The notes beneath the pieces were generated by a model. It saw nothing but the letters and a program-made list of their open reading frames with translations. It was not told the DNA's origin and ran no database searches. The position numbers and the translations under genes are program-made. Source: Vibrio tasmaniensis 1F-187 (lineage in GTDB: Bacteria; Pseudomonadota; Gammaproteobacteria; Enterobacterales; Vibrionaceae). Taken from it: a DNA stretch of 51,253 nt. The stretch's first letter is position 1. Every line of letters starts with the position of its first letter. Shown here piece by piece: positions 1 to 9,428 of this stretch. Location: assembly GCF_000272405.2 (NCBI RefSeq), contig NZ_AJZM02000372.1:33622-84874 (forward strand), in the 5' to 3' direction.

Positions 1-894
1 AGCGCCACCAACAGACGTTACGTCGATAGTATCAACCGTTACTTGCTTAGCCTCTAGCGTTTTTGGGTCTTCAGGTTTAGCACCTGCTGTCATGCCTAGT
101 TCATCTGATAAAGCACCAGAAAATGCAATTTCCCCATCAACTTTGTTGTTACCAGCGAAGATTTGCAGTTTACCTTCTTCATCAATTGACGCTTTTACTA
201 GGTCTTGTTGACCGTTAATGTAAGTCGCTAGCTCTTCGATATCATCGCCTGCTTTAGCAGAGATGTTGATTTCTCGTTGGTCACCGAAGCTATCTTTTAA
301 TGACATGGTTAAGTCATTAGCACCAGCTGTTACACCCCAATCTTTACCTTTAGCTTCTGTAAATTGGTAGCTGTTGCCGCCCATTTGGTCGTTATCAGAA
401 CGCATGTCTTTCAGCTGAAGCATTACTGCCTCACCATTGTCTGCACCAATTTGGAATGACTTAGTACCGTGAGTACCGTTAAGCAGCTTGTTGCCACCAA
501 AAGATGTGGTTTCAGCGATACGATTTAATTCATCATTAAGCGCCGTTACTTCTTCTTGGATTGCTACACGGTCAGATTTAGTATTTGAACCGTTTGTTGA
601 TTGCAAAGACAAATCACGCATACGTTGTAGAATGTTTGATGTTTCATTCATCGCACCTTCTGCCGTTTGAGCGATAGAGATACCATCGTTCGCGTTACGT
701 ACAGCAACATCAAGACCACGACTCTGAACGTTCAAACGGTTCGAGATTTGTAGGCCAGCAGCGTCATCTTTTGCGCTGTTGATTTTAGAACCTGAAGATA
801 GGCGTTCCATTGATGTTTGTTGAGCGCTGTTTGCACTGTTTAGGTAACGTTGTGCTGTCATTGCTGATACGTTGGTATTTACATTCACTGCCAT
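1..894 (-). CDS. Flagellin, 3' end cut off by the window edge
   Basis: This is a filament subunit, exported by the flagellar type III system and polymerised outside the cell. The ORF reads leftward from an ATG at 892-894 and has no stop before base 1, so about 298 N-terminal codons are visible. The N-terminus begins [19 protein letters not shown] and carries the usual D0/D1 block ([22 protein letters not shown], read across positions 720-830). A central segment resembling that of the next flagellin follows. A GGAGAA ribosome site lies at 901-906. Its promoter is of sigma-28 type, unlike its neighbour's sigma-54 element, so it is probably an accessory late-class flagellin in the V. cholerae flaC position. 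The gene number is uncertain because Vibrio carry five or more near-identical flagellins. Confidence 0.93.
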   Translation of the reverse strand, partial: MAVNVNTNVSAMTAQRYLNSANSAQQTSMERLSSGSKINSAKDDAAGLQISNRLNVQSRGLDVAVRNANDGISIAQTAEGAMNETSNILQRMRDLSLQSTNGSNTKSDRVAIQEEVTALNDELNRIAETTSFGGNKLLNGTHGTKSFQIGADNGEAVMLQLKDMRSDNDQMGGNSYQFTEAKGKDWGVTAGANDLTMSLKDSFGDQREINISAKAGDDIEELATYINGQQDLVKASIDEEGKLQIFAGNNKVDGEIAFSGALSDELGMTAGAKPEDPKTLEAKQVTVDTIDVTSVGGA

Positions 895-910
895 GGTGAT
901 TTCTCCAATT

Positions 911-949
911 GATTTTCCGGTATAGCGGTTTCCGACGTCTCGGAAAACC
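911..949 (-). other. Alternative hairpins in the 5' leader of the partial flagellin
   Basis: In the leader RNA (minus strand) GGTTTTCCGA (949-940) can pair with TCGGAAACC (935-927). Its TTTTCCG core could instead pair with CGGAAAA (919-913), which lies just before the GGAGAA ribosome site at 906-901. The two pairings exclude each other. Pairing is seen in the sequence; any control of translation is inference. Confidence 0.45.
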
Positions 950-975
950 AAGTAGTTATCTCTAAGTTACTTTTA

Positions 976-1002
976 ATAACGGCTCAAAATTCAGAAGCTT
1001 TA
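976..1002 (-). promoter_or_regulatory. Sigma-28 (FliA) promoter of the partial flagellin
   Basis: On the minus strand TAAA (1002-999), a 15-base spacer and GCCGTTAT (983-976) match the FliA consensus TAAA-N15-GCCGATAA with two changes in the last positions. It lies about 80 bases before the flagellin ATG. This predicts transcription only after FlgM export, that is after hook completion. Confidence 0.75.
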
Positions 1003-1310
1003 GAAAAACTTTCAAAAAACCACAAATTAAATATTAAAATCAAATTTATCAGGCACTTAAAATCTCAAATTTTCTATAACAGTGGCAGTCTTCAATTGAG
1101 AACGCATTTAAAAAGTGTTTAAAAAACACACTAATCACTATTTGAGTTACCCAATGTAGATAAATGAATAGTCGCCAAAGAGTTCAGATTGGTATGCTTC
1201 TTATACAAAGAGTTGAGTTGTTTGTCGTGAAACAGGTAAGTGAGATCGAGGTTTTACGGATTTGAAAAGTAAACTAGACGCTCTAAAAGAAAACAAAAGT
1301 GTAGAAATAG

Positions 1311-1350
1311 AAAGGAAAAAGCCCCTTTTCCTGTGAAGGAACCGGGGCTA
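1311..1350 (-). terminator. Rho-independent terminator after the flaA-like gene
   Basis: Minus strand: AGCCCC (1349-1344) pairs with GGGGCT (1325-1320), with an inner TTCC/GGAA stem, and is followed by TTTTTCCTTT. It lies about 190 bases after the flagellin stop at 1542, so the transcript has an unusually long 3' UTR. Confidence 0.75.
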
Positions 1351-1353
1351 GTT

Positions 1354-1529
1354 GGCGTGTCAGAGCCTGTGCGGAGATCATCGAGAAATGAACACATTTC
1401 CGACACGCCGTTGCATTCTTACCGTAAAAATGGATAGCAGGTGAGAGATGAGAGAGCTAAACACCCAATAGTAAGTATGCTTGCCAGTATCCCTCGCTAA
1501 GCGGTTCACGTCTGAACACGAATAGCGAG
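1354..1529 (-). other. Structured 3' UTR of flaA-like transcript (possible small RNA)
   Basis: Between the flagellin stop and the terminator there is no ORF but several nested stems. CTCGCTA/TAGCGAG (1493-1499 with 1523-1529) encloses GTTCA-CGTC-TGAAC (1504-1517). GGCGTGTC/GACACGCC (1354-1361 with 1402-1409) encloses GAAATG-AACA-CATTTC (1385-1400). With the terminator hairpin this makes three consecutive structured modules. This could be a 3' UTR-derived sRNA or only a stability element; the sequence cannot decide. Confidence 0.4.
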
Positions 1530-1541
1530 TTCAACCAATAA

Positions 1542-2741
1542 CTATTGCAATAGTGATATTGCAGAGTTAGGCAACTGTTTTGCTTGAGCTAGTATAGATG
1601 TACCAGCTTGTTGCAGAATTTGAGCTTTGGTCATTTGCGTTGTCTCTTTCGCAAAGTCCGTATCTTTGATTCGGCTGTTTGAAGCGTCTACGTTCTCTTG
1701 AACGTTTGCCAAGTTATTAATACTGTGGCTTAGACGGTTTTGTTTCGCACCCAAATCAGCACGCTGTGAATCAACGTACTGCATTGCAGAGTCGATGACA
1801 CTGATTGCGTTTTGTGAACCAGCTACAGTATTCAAATCGACATCTTGAACTAATGTCGTTCGACCTACAGCAGGTGCAGGTACAACTTTGCCATCCGCCG
1901 TGGTTGTGGTTTCCTGGCCTTCAGGAGCATCATTTTTGAAGCCTAGTTCAGAGGCTAAACCACCCGAGATTCTCATCTCACCATCTAAATCTGGCTCGGC
2001 AACAAATACCTGTATGCGACCTTCATCAGTAACCGATGCGTTAATTAAATCAGATTGACCATTAATGTAAGTTGCGAGTTCTTCGATATCGTCGCCGGCT
2101 TTAGCGCTTATATCGAGAGTAATCTCTTCACCCGCTTTAGTTTTGAATTCAAACTTAAGATCTTTTGCTGCTACTGGTACTTCCCAGCTTTTATCTTTAG
2201 CGTTTTCAGTGTCGAATGTTGTTCCGCCCATACGGAAATCATCCGCACGAATACTAGTCAGCGCCATAATCATCGCTTCACCAGAGTTTGAACCAATCTG
2301 GAATGAAGCTTCACCAAATGAACCATTCAATAAACGACGGCCACCGAAAGCTGTTGTCTCTGCGATACGGTTAAGTTCATCTTGAAGAGCCATTGTCTCT
2401 TCGTTTAATGCTTGACGCTCTGCTGGTGAGTTAGTGCCGTTTGATGACTGAATCGCTAGATCACGCATACGCTGTAGTATGTTCGTTGATTCGTTCATCG
2501 CGCCTTCTGCAGTTTGAGCAATCGAAATGCCATCATTTGCATTACGCATTGCTACATCAAGACCACGAGACTGTGCTGTTAAACGGTTTGATATTTGTAG
2601 GCCAGCTGCATCATCTTTTGCACTGTTGATCTTATGGCCTGATGACAAACGTTCCATAGAAGTCGCTAGTTCATTAGACGATTTATTCAAGTATCGTTGT
2701 GCTGTCATAGCAGATACGTTAGTGCTTACATTAATAGCCAT
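1542..2741 (-). CDS. flaA: Flagellin, sigma-54 dependent (FlaA-like)
   Basis: Complete flagellin of 399 residues that polymerises into the polar filament. The start is the ATG at 2741 ([19 protein letters not shown]), preceded by a clear AAGGAG. An in-frame ATG eight codons upstream would put unrelated residues before the invariant N-terminus. Conserved D0/D1 regions lie at residues 1-150 and in the last 90, ending [17 protein letters not shown]. The variable centre carries the block [19 protein letters not shown], shared with the partial flagellin. It lies next after flgL and has a -24/-12 promoter, as in V. cholerae flaA, the core flagellin. The symbol is assigned from position and promoter class. 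The leader has a small hairpin TTCGCA/TGCGAA at 2759-2777. Confidence 0.93.
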   Translation of the reverse strand: MAINVSTNVSAMTAQRYLNKSSNELATSMERLSSGHKINSAKDDAAGLQISNRLTAQSRGLDVAMRNANDGISIAQTAEGAMNESTNILQRMRDLAIQSSNGTNSPAERQALNEETMALQDELNRIAETTAFGGRRLLNGSFGEASFQIGSNSGEAMIMALTSIRADDFRMGGTTFDTENAKDKSWEVPVAAKDLKFEFKTKAGEEITLDISAKAGDDIEELATYINGQSDLINASVTDEGRIQVFVAEPDLDGEMRISGGLASELGFKNDAPEGQETTTTADGKVVPAPAVGRTTLVQDVDLNTVAGSQNAISVIDSAMQYVDSQRADLGAKQNRLSHSINNLANVQENVDASNSRIKDTDFAKETTQMTKAQILQQAGTSILAQAKQLPNSAISLLQ

Positions 2742-2879
2742 ATTGCTCTCCTTATGAGTTCGCAAAATTTCTGCGAAGCGGCCAGCTTTACTCTCATATG
2801 GATAAGCACTGACCGTGTATTACGCGATAAACCCTAGATAAGGTTTAAGATCTGTATTAATCATTTATGAAAAGTATAA

Positions 2880-2898
2880 AAGCATGTTGTGTGCCAAC
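2880..2898 (-). promoter_or_regulatory. Sigma-54 promoter of the flaA-like gene
   Basis: Minus strand TTGGCACACAACATGCT has GG-N10-GC spacing (GG at 2895-2894, GC at 2883-2882) and two mismatches to TGGCACG-N4-TTGC. The start of transcription would fall near 2870, giving a leader of about 130 bases. FlrC is the expected Vibrio activator. Confidence 0.75.
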
Positions 2899-2984
2899 TT
2901 TTATTTTAATTTCAATAAATTTAAAATAAACATAAAAAACAAACACTTAAAAATGAATTACTATAAAAGCCAATTATATTAAGT

Positions 2985-3010
2985 AGAGAAAACAAGAGAT
3001 TGATATCTCT
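2985..3010 (-). terminator. Probable terminator of flgK-flgL
   Basis: Minus strand AGAGAT-ATCA-ATCTCT (3010-2995) is followed by TGTTTTCTCT. The stem is short and AT-rich. Two further hairpins lie between it and the flgL stop: CGTATG/CATACG at 3087-3106 and TTGCCGCT/AGCGGCAA at 3023-3068. Neither has a T-run. There is no ORF in 2742-3142. Confidence 0.5.
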
Positions 3011-3142
3011 CGTTGCCGTTTTTTGCCGCTATTTTTCAAACATGCCACTTTGAATAAAAAAGCGGCAATCGATAGAATCATTCGCACGTATGGCATAGCA
3101 CATACGGCAGAGAACTAACCCCAGATTAACGACTGTTCACAG

Positions 3143-4333
3143 CTAAATATAATTAAACAAGGTCAGGTCTTTGGTCTTGCCAAACGCTTGTTGTGAAGCT
3201 TGTAACGCTCGAGAGTTTTCATTGAATTCAATGATGGCTTTCGAATAGTCCAAGTCTTCAAAGTTGCTTTTTGCTTTCGCTAAAGACAACTTAAAATCTT
3301 CATGTTGCTGCTCTTGAATATCCAACGTACTCAAACGTGCACCGACATCCGTTCTCGCCTTAGTCAAATGAATAAACGCGGCATGAAATTCTTCTGTCAT
3401 TTGGTGCAGTTTTGCCGTTGCCGATGCATCCGATACTGGATTTTCAGCCTGTTCGGCGGTCTCTTTGAATGTATCAAAAATAGAAAATGTCTTTCTCGGC
3501 TCTAAAGTGATCGAGTCACCCTTCGTGATCTGCCCCTTGAATTGGATATTCAGACCTTCATAGACAACACCTTTCGAAGGATCAAAATCTTCCGAGGCAA
3601 CCACTTCGCCATCTTTTTCAAGCTGGTAAGCGAACTTGCCTGTTTGCATATCAACAAAAGTCACTTTATAAGTAGAACTATCGTCAGCTTTATTGGTTGC
3701 GCGCCCTAGTAATAACTCAGAGGCTGGTTCAAGATCATATTGAGGCTCGTAGTCACCAAACGGGTTATCTATTTCCATAAACAACTTACTGCCCGGATCA
3801 TTCATTGCCATTTCAAAGCTCGTTGCTACTCGCATCTTTCTTTGATAGTCATCACCTTGATAAGAAACGTTCCCTTCATTATCTTGAAAAAATGGCTGGC
3901 TCTTGGGCTTGGTTCCTGAAAATGTGTAGTTACCTGACTCATCTTGAGTATTAGCTAAATGCAGAAGATTATTCGATAACTCTTGAATTTCACGTTTCTT
4001 CGCTAAGCGGTCTTCCGGAGAAAGTGCACCGTTAATCATTTCCATCACGGTTCGTTTTGCTTCATCCGCGAACCCTTCCGAGTTGGCGACCATGACTTCA
4101 TGATGTTCAAGGCGGTTTCTAATTAGAGTGATCGCATCGACATACTGTTTAAGTTGCTCAGATTGCTGACCGATGTTTTGTAAATAATGCGTCGCCAAAG
4201 GATCATCACTCGCCGACTGTAATTTCTTACCGGAAGCCAGTTGTGCTTGATTATGATGCACCTTGTTTTCTTGGCGGCGAAAGTCATTTTGTACTGACTG
4301 ATAATTATGAAAGCTAGAAATACGAGTCAACAT
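3143..4333 (-). CDS. flgL: Flagellar hook-associated protein 3 (hook-filament junction)
   Basis: FlgL forms the second ring of the hook-filament junction, between FlgK and the filament. The 396-residue protein begins MLTRISSFHNYQSVQNDFRR and has a flagellin-like N-terminal helix region (residues 1-140, with the typical NTQDESGNYTFSG stretch) and a C-terminal helix region ending ASQQAFGKTKDLTLFNYI. It starts 9 bases after flgK ends and has a GGAGATAT ribosome site, so it is co-transcribed with flgK from the sigma-54 promoter at about 6300. Length fits Vibrio FlgL. Confidence 0.95.
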   Translation of the reverse strand: MLTRISSFHNYQSVQNDFRRQENKVHHNQAQLASGKKLQSASDDPLATHYLQNIGQQSEQLKQYVDAITLIRNRLEHHEVMVANSEGFADEAKRTVMEMINGALSPEDRLAKKREIQELSNNLLHLANTQDESGNYTFSGTKPKSQPFFQDNEGNVSYQGDDYQRKMRVATSFEMAMNDPGSKLFMEIDNPFGDYEPQYDLEPASELLLGRATNKADDSSTYKVTFVDMQTGKFAYQLEKDGEVVASEDFDPSKGVVYEGLNIQFKGQITKGDSITLEPRKTFSIFDTFKETAEQAENPVSDASATAKLHQMTEEFHAAFIHLTKARTDVGARLSTLDIQEQQHEDFKLSLAKAKSNFEDLDYSKAIIEFNENSRALQASQQAFGKTKDLTLFNYI

Positions 4334-4342
4334 TTATATCTC

Positions 4343-6223
4343 CTACCTCAAAGCCAAAATAGTATTAAACGTATCATTGGCGGCTTGCATGATGCGTGAA
4401 GAAGCCATGTACGCTTGCTGAAATTTCATCATATTTGCCGCTTCTTCATCTAGGTTCACCCCAGAGACTGAAGCAATACGTTCTTGAGCTGACTCTTTTT
4501 CTAGCCTAGCAATATCACTCAAGCGATTTGCCGTTGAAGATTTCAAGCCCGTATTGGTATTCAAGTTGTGGTAAAGATCTAAAATCGTAGACTCACCATC
4601 ATCCAAGACTTTGCCTGTTTGGAGATCTTGCAATTTACGCAAGTTGCCATTGTCACCTTCTGATGGGACAAGGTTTGCCGTAAATTTATCGTTTGCCACC
4701 GCGCCCGGTGTAAGTTCAAACGTTGTGCCATTAATTGTCACTGGGCCTTGTGGTGGATACGGTTGAGGCTGCATAAGTATGTTGCCCTTAGGATCGGTAA
4801 CTGCAAACTGTTCGCCCTTTGGTGACACGATCACTTCAAATTCTCGTAATTGACCTGCCGCCAAAATTTTGAAACCTGCAGTGCCTTTGGCAAAGGTAGT
4901 TGATGCCTCATAGCTTTGCGCCGCAATATCTTTAGGGTCTTTGGTTTCCATCTGAATCTGCGCGGCAAAATTGCGGGTTGGGCGTAGTAAAAGCTTCTCA
5001 CCCAGTTCAGGCGGATTTCGAACTTCCACTCGCATGCCATCTAAATAAAAGGCATTGCCGGTTGAATTAGTGCTAACTTTTACCGTTTCGCCATCTGGCT
5101 TAATCACCACATAATCGCTGCCATCGTATTTCAGACCATACTCGCCGCCTTTCAGAGCAGAAGTATCATCAATATAGACCGCGACATCCGCTTTTGACTG
5201 TCCGTGAGCAGTAACACGAGACTTAGCCACTAACTCAGAGTTCACATCGGTAAACAGGTTTTTACCTACATTGCCATTGAGATCCAAACCTTGCGATTGC
5301 AGTGCATTGACCTCGTATGAAAACGCGGTCGCCAAACGACCAAGCTCATCCATAACTGCAGGAATATGTTCATCACGCATGTCTAACATCGCGCCGATTT
5401 GTCCATCAATATCGCGGTTAGTAATCGCCTTTAATGACTTTCCTTCTACGATAGCAAGACGACGCTGATGTGCATCTGGTACGCCATCGATCATTTTCAG
5501 TTGGCTCGCTTCTGTACCAGAAACTAAGGTATGACCATTACCGATATGGACATTAAAGCCTTCATTATTAGCTCGTGGTGTCACCGTCACTTTAGTGTAA
5601 CCAGAAAGCTCATTAACTAGCTGTTCGTGCTGATCTTGTAGATCATTATGAGGTCCAGGAGTTCGTACCATTAGTCGCTGAAGATCACGGATCTCGTATG
5701 CAATTTGGTTAACTCGCTCGATACCCATGTCTAATTTCTTATTCGCAGAATCAGACTGTTGACGAACGGTTTCATGAAATTCATTTAACGTTTTACTCAA
5801 TAACCCAGCTTTTTCTATGACGACTTTTCGTGTACCCACATCATTCGGGGTATCAGCGAGCGTCTTAACAGAATCAAACCACTCATTAAGGTTCTCTGGG
5901 ATTTTCTTCGAAACAACCGATGACAACATGCTTGACAGCATATCCAGGTTAGCTTCGGTATCCGCTTTGTTAGCGGCATTGGTTGTTGATAGGTTAAGTT
6001 CCTTGACGGCAAATTGGTCCCACGAGCGGCGAACATTTTCCACATGCACACCCATACCGTAGGTTTGACCACCGTACTGGCGCGGGTCATTCACACCTTG
6101 AACCACAGACTGGCGGCTATAGCCTTCTGTGTTGGCGTTAGAAATGTTATGACCAGTGGTGTTTAGCTGTCTCTGAGCAGTAAGAACACTTTGTGCTCCT
6201 ACATTCAGAAGATCCGACGCCAT
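4343..6223 (-). CDS. flgK: Flagellar hook-associated protein 1
   Basis: FlgK forms the first junction ring on top of the hook. The 626-residue protein starts with the rod/hook-family N-terminal motif (MASDLLNVGAQSVLTAQ, then NTTGHNISNANTEGYSRQ). It ends with the family C-terminus NLDEEAANMMKFQQAYMASS followed by MQAANDTFNTILALR, both of which form the coiled-coil core of the junction. The long middle is the exposed variable domain. It is first gene of the flgK-flgL unit, with its own sigma-54 promoter about 70 bases upstream and a terminator separating it from flgJ. In V. cholerae and other gammaproteobacteria FlgK and FlgL are exported with FlgN as chaperone, and flgN is present at 17553. 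Confidence 0.97.
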   Translation of the reverse strand: MASDLLNVGAQSVLTAQRQLNTTGHNISNANTEGYSRQSVVQGVNDPRQYGGQTYGMGVHVENVRRSWDQFAVKELNLSTTNAANKADTEANLDMLSSMLSSVVSKKIPENLNEWFDSVKTLADTPNDVGTRKVVIEKAGLLSKTLNEFHETVRQQSDSANKKLDMGIERVNQIAYEIRDLQRLMVRTPGPHNDLQDQHEQLVNELSGYTKVTVTPRANNEGFNVHIGNGHTLVSGTEASQLKMIDGVPDAHQRRLAIVEGKSLKAITNRDIDGQIGAMLDMRDEHIPAVMDELGRLATAFSYEVNALQSQGLDLNGNVGKNLFTDVNSELVAKSRVTAHGQSKADVAVYIDDTSALKGGEYGLKYDGSDYVVIKPDGETVKVSTNSTGNAFYLDGMRVEVRNPPELGEKLLLRPTRNFAAQIQMETKDPKDIAAQSYEASTTFAKGTAGFKILAAGQLREFEVIVSPKGEQFAVTDPKGNILMQPQPYPPQGPVTINGTTFELTPGAVANDKFTANLVPSEGDNGNLRKLQDLQTGKVLDDGESTILDLYHNLNTNTGLKSSTANRLSDIARLEKESAQERIASVSGVNLDEEAANMMKFQQAYMASSRIMQAANDTFNTILALR

Positions 6224-6292
6224 AATGCCCCCAAAAAACTTAACAAAATCAGCATGAACTGATTAACTACTACAGCTTATTATTAAGATATT

Positions 6293-6311
6293 TAGCAATA
6301 TATGTGCCAAT
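6293..6311 (-). promoter_or_regulatory. Sigma-54 promoter of flgK-flgL
   Basis: Minus strand TTGGCACATATATTGCT has GG at 6308-6307 and GC at 6296-6295, ten bases apart. It matches TGGCAC-N5-TTGC in every conserved position, one of the two best -24/-12 elements in the window. Confidence 0.88.
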
Positions 6312-6395
6312 AGAAATAACGGAGAGTTAAAAGACAATAATTTGTTGAAGTGTAAGGAGAAAACTATGGATGGTGCGTAAGACTGAAGGGGCGGA

Positions 6396-6425
6396 TAAGA
6401 AAAGAGCCTGCCGGTGGCAAGCTCT
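6396..6425 (-). terminator. Terminator after flgJ
   Basis: Minus strand AGAGC-TTGCCACCGGCAG-GCTCT (6425-6403) with an inner TGCC/GGCA stem, followed by TTTTCTTA. It lies 18 bases past the flgJ stop and ends the flgF-flgJ transcript. Confidence 0.7.
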
Positions 6426-6443
6426 CGAGTGCATTCAATAACG

Positions 6444-7385
6444 CTATTTCATCTCATCAATCTTAGCTTTAACTCGTAAAACTTTGTCGGCATAGTTAGG
6501 GTCGGTTGCGTAACCCGCCTGGTGAATGCCTTTGATGAAATTCTCAGAGTTACCTTGATGCTGCAATGCCGTTTCGTATCTTGGATTTTCGTTCAAGAAC
6601 TTCACGTAATCATCAAAGCTATCTTCGAAATTAGAGTAAGAACGGAAAGAAGCAGACTCTTTAACGGCTGTTTTACCATGGAACTCTAGAGTTTGAGTAG
6701 CAACCTTATCGCCCTTCCAACTTCTATCGGCTTTGATATTGAATAGGTTGTTGCTGTTGCCCAAAGAGTTCTTAATCATCTTAGAACCCCAACCTGTTTC
6801 AAGTGCCGCTTGTGCCAATAGCAGTGATGAATCGACACCGAGCGCACTCGCTGCTTTTTCAGCGTAAGGCTTCATTGAGGCAACAAACGATTCTGGAGAA
6901 TCGAAGGAAACTGGTTGTTTGGCTACTGACACGTCTGTTGCTGACATAGCTTGCACAGATTGAACTTCGGGTGTTCTATCTTGTGAACGCCCCGAGTACT
7001 GCGGTCTTTGCAGAGAGGTATCAAAGCCTTCATTGCGAACCTTATCTTCAGTTGCATCATTTGCTTGGCCAGCGCTTAACTGAGCTACGATCATGTCCGC
7101 AAGACCGAGCGAACCTGACGCACTGAGTTCACTCGCCATTTGGTCATCTTGCATCTGACGATAAAACTGTTCATTCTGGCTGTTTAACATATCTGACTTA
7201 AAGCTCGAGTTCGCATCACGCATCGACTTAAACAACATCGAGGTAAAAATAGATTCAAACTGTTTTGCTGCAGCGGTTAGCGCTTCTTTTTCACTGCCTT
7301 CTTCACCGCTTACCGCTTGTTGACGAAGACGGTCTAGGCTACCAATATCGTGAATAAAGCCGATGTCACTGTTATTTTTAATCAT
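6444..7385 (-). CDS. flgJ: Flagellar rod-assembly protein / peptidoglycan hydrolase
   Basis: FlgJ opens the peptidoglycan so that the rod can grow through the cell wall. The 313 residues form two domains. The N-terminal rod-binding/capping domain (about 1-105) includes AAAKQFESIFTSMLFKSMR. The C-terminal glucosaminidase domain (about 165-313, GH73 type) contains AQAALETGWGSKM, in which Glu196 is the expected catalytic acid. A Gln/Ser/Thr-rich linker joins them. The two-domain form is normal for gammaproteobacteria. It lies 10 bases downstream of flgI, so the two are co-transcribed. Confidence 0.96.
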   Translation of the reverse strand: MIKNNSDIGFIHDIGSLDRLRQQAVSGEEGSEKEALTAAAKQFESIFTSMLFKSMRDANSSFKSDMLNSQNEQFYRQMQDDQMASELSASGSLGLADMIVAQLSAGQANDATEDKVRNEGFDTSLQRPQYSGRSQDRTPEVQSVQAMSATDVSVAKQPVSFDSPESFVASMKPYAEKAASALGVDSSLLLAQAALETGWGSKMIKNSLGNSNNLFNIKADRSWKGDKVATQTLEFHGKTAVKESASFRSYSNFEDSFDDYVKFLNENPRYETALQHQGNSENFIKGIHQAGYATDPNYADKVLRVKAKIDEMK

Positions 7386-7395
7386 GCTTTATCCC

Positions 7396-8487
7396 TTAAA
7401 TAATGATCAACTGACCTTCAATTGCACCCGCTTGTTTCAGTGCTTGAAGGATTGCCATTAAATCAGAAGGTGCGGCGCCGACTTCATTGACAGCGCGTAC
7501 CAAATCATCGAGCGTTAAACCGGGTTCGAACTTGAACATTTTACCATCGGCTTCGGTTACTTCGATGTCCGAATCAGGAACGACTACCGTTTGACCACCA
7601 GAGAATGCGTTAGGTTGACTTACGTTTAGATTTTCTTTGATTGCGACTGTCATGCCGCCGTGGGTTACTGCTGCTGCTTTTAAGCGCACATGCTTACCAA
7701 CAACAATAGTACCGGTACGAGAGTTAACAATGATTTTTGCAGAGCCCTCTGCAGGGTCAAATTCGATGTTTTCGATGGCAGACAAGAAAGCCACACGTTG
7801 GCTGATTTCACGTGGAGCACGAACTTTTACAGAAGTCGCATCTACCGCAGACGCCATTTGAGGGCCTAGAAAATTATTAACCGCATCAGCTAAACGCTGA
7901 GCCGTAGTAAAATCAGATTGGATTAAGTTGAAAGTGATGTAGTCACCACGACCAAATGGGGTTGGGATTTCTTGCTCTACCGTCGCACCGCTAGAGATGA
8001 TACCGACGTTTGGGTTGTTACCAACGAGCTTAGAACCATCGTTGCCTTGAGCACTAAAACCACTCACAACCAAATTACCTTGTGCCACAGCGTACACTTG
8101 ACCGTCCAGACCTTTAAGAAAAGTCTGCAGCAAAGTACCACCACGAAGGCTTTTTGCTGAACCAATAGACGACACCGTTACGTCTACTTCCTGACCTTGC
8201 TTGGAGAATGCCGGAAGTTCAGCGGTAACGATTACCGCCGCAACGTTTTTGGTTTTTGGCTTGGTGCCAGGCGGCAATTGAATGCCAAAATTTTGCAGCA
8301 TTGCGTTAAACGTTTGATCGGTAAAGGGAGTTGTCTCACCGGTGCCCGGCAAACCCGTCACCAAACCATAACCGACAAGTTGGTTACTACGAACACCCGC
8401 TACTTTTGCCACGTCTTTTATACGCGCGGCATGAGCACTGGAGGCAAGAAATAGCATGCCGAAGAGTACGAGTGTTAGTTTTTTCAT
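7396..8487 (-). CDS. flgI: Flagellar P-ring protein
   Basis: FlgI makes the periplasmic P ring around the rod, at the level of the peptidoglycan. The 363-residue precursor has a Sec signal peptide ([20 protein letters not shown], cut before ARIKDV). The mature protein holds the family blocks [15 protein letters not shown], near residue 40, and [21 protein letters not shown]. It ends in the usual [15 protein letters not shown]. Folding and export normally depend on FlgA, which is encoded at 16247. It sits between flgH (93 bases) and flgJ (10 bases). Confidence 0.98.
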   Translation of the reverse strand: MKKLTLVLFGMLFLASSAHAARIKDVAKVAGVRSNQLVGYGLVTGLPGTGETTPFTDQTFNAMLQNFGIQLPPGTKPKTKNVAAVIVTAELPAFSKQGQEVDVTVSSIGSAKSLRGGTLLQTFLKGLDGQVYAVAQGNLVVSGFSAQGNDGSKLVGNNPNVGIISSGATVEQEIPTPFGRGDYITFNLIQSDFTTAQRLADAVNNFLGPQMASAVDATSVKVRAPREISQRVAFLSAIENIEFDPAEGSAKIIVNSRTGTIVVGKHVRLKAAAVTHGGMTVAIKENLNVSQPNAFSGGQTVVVPDSDIEVTEADGKMFKFEPGLTLDDLVRAVNEVGAAPSDLMAILQALKQAGAIEGQLIII

Positions 8488-8580
8488 TGAGTAACCTGTC
8501 TGTATTGCTTTAATTTATAATGAGTTAGCTTGAAATTAGATAATTCTGAAAGTGTCAGTATGTCGACACAGTCTCAAGCT

Positions 8581-9357
8581 CTACAAAGATACATTAAAGA
8601 ATCGTGCCAAGAACCCAGGTTCTTGCATATCTTTCTGCACACCCGTACCTGAGTACTGAATTCGTGCATTCGAAACACGGTTCGAAGCAATGGTATTCTC
8701 AAAGTCGATATCATCAGGGCGGATGGTGCCACTTAAGCGAATGTACTCATCACCCGTATTCAACGTCATCCACTTTTCACCACGAACCACTAGGTTGCCA
8801 TTAGCTAATACTTCAATAACTTCAACCGTAATGTAACCGCTGATGCTGTTACTTTGGTTAGCTGATGCATCTCCAGCAAAGGTGTTGGTGTTACTCAGAT
8901 CGTAAGAAAAGTTGTATTTACCAAGTTCTAGGTTTTCACCGCCTACAGCTAACGGTTCCATCGATGCATCGTTCGATTTAGACATATCTGCATTAGCTTT
9001 TTTAGTCGCTCGCGTATTCTCATCTAACGCAACTGTAATAATGTCACCAATACCGCGAGGTTTTGAGTCGTCATACATGCTACCAATGTGGTTAGCATTG
9101 AACAGTGAGCCTGTTGCTGCCGCATAATGCTCTTGTTTTTTCTTCGGGTTAATTGGCGCCCATGCAGGATCACCAGCAATAGGGTCCGTTCTATCTCGAA
9201 GTGTGTCGATAATACCAGAGCTTTCCTGGGCCGACTTGTCGCCTTCTACGGCATCAACCACTGTGGTTGCGTTCTCTTGCGCCGGAGTTTCAATTGGAGC
9301 CAATGGGGCGCAGCCAGTCATAGACAAAAATAGGGCTAAACAAACAATACGTTTCAT
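8581..9357 (-). CDS. flgH: Flagellar L-ring lipoprotein
   Basis: FlgH forms the outer-membrane L ring. The 258-residue precursor has a lipoprotein signal with lipobox SMTGC (Cys16). It contains the family stretch [18 protein letters not shown] (seen as [20 protein letters not shown]) and ends [21 protein letters not shown]. In Vibrio the L/P rings are decorated by the FlgT H ring and FlgO/FlgP, encoded 9-11 kb away in this window. It is co-transcribed with flgG (71 bases upstream) and flgI. Confidence 0.97.
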   Translation of the reverse strand: MKRIVCLALFLSMTGCAPLAPIETPAQENATTVVDAVEGDKSAQESSGIIDTLRDRTDPIAGDPAWAPINPKKKQEHYAAATGSLFNANHIGSMYDDSKPRGIGDIITVALDENTRATKKANADMSKSNDASMEPLAVGGENLELGKYNFSYDLSNTNTFAGDASANQSNSISGYITVEVIEVLANGNLVVRGEKWMTLNTGDEYIRLSGTIRPDDIDFENTIASNRVSNARIQYSGTGVQKDMQEPGFLARFFNVSL

Positions 9358-9428
9358 GGCGACATACTCTCAGCGGGCAATGGTAAACAGAACGATCAAA
9401 AGAAATAAGTAAACAGCGAATTAACTAG

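Noticed and set aside
2055..2757. Several rightward open frames opposite the flagellin
   Set aside because: They are antisense shadows of a high-confidence gene, with no start signal or family pattern.
3023..3068. TTGCCGCT/AGCGGCAA hairpin as flgL terminator
   Set aside because: Neither strand has a T-run after the stem; the smaller hairpin at 2995-3010 does.
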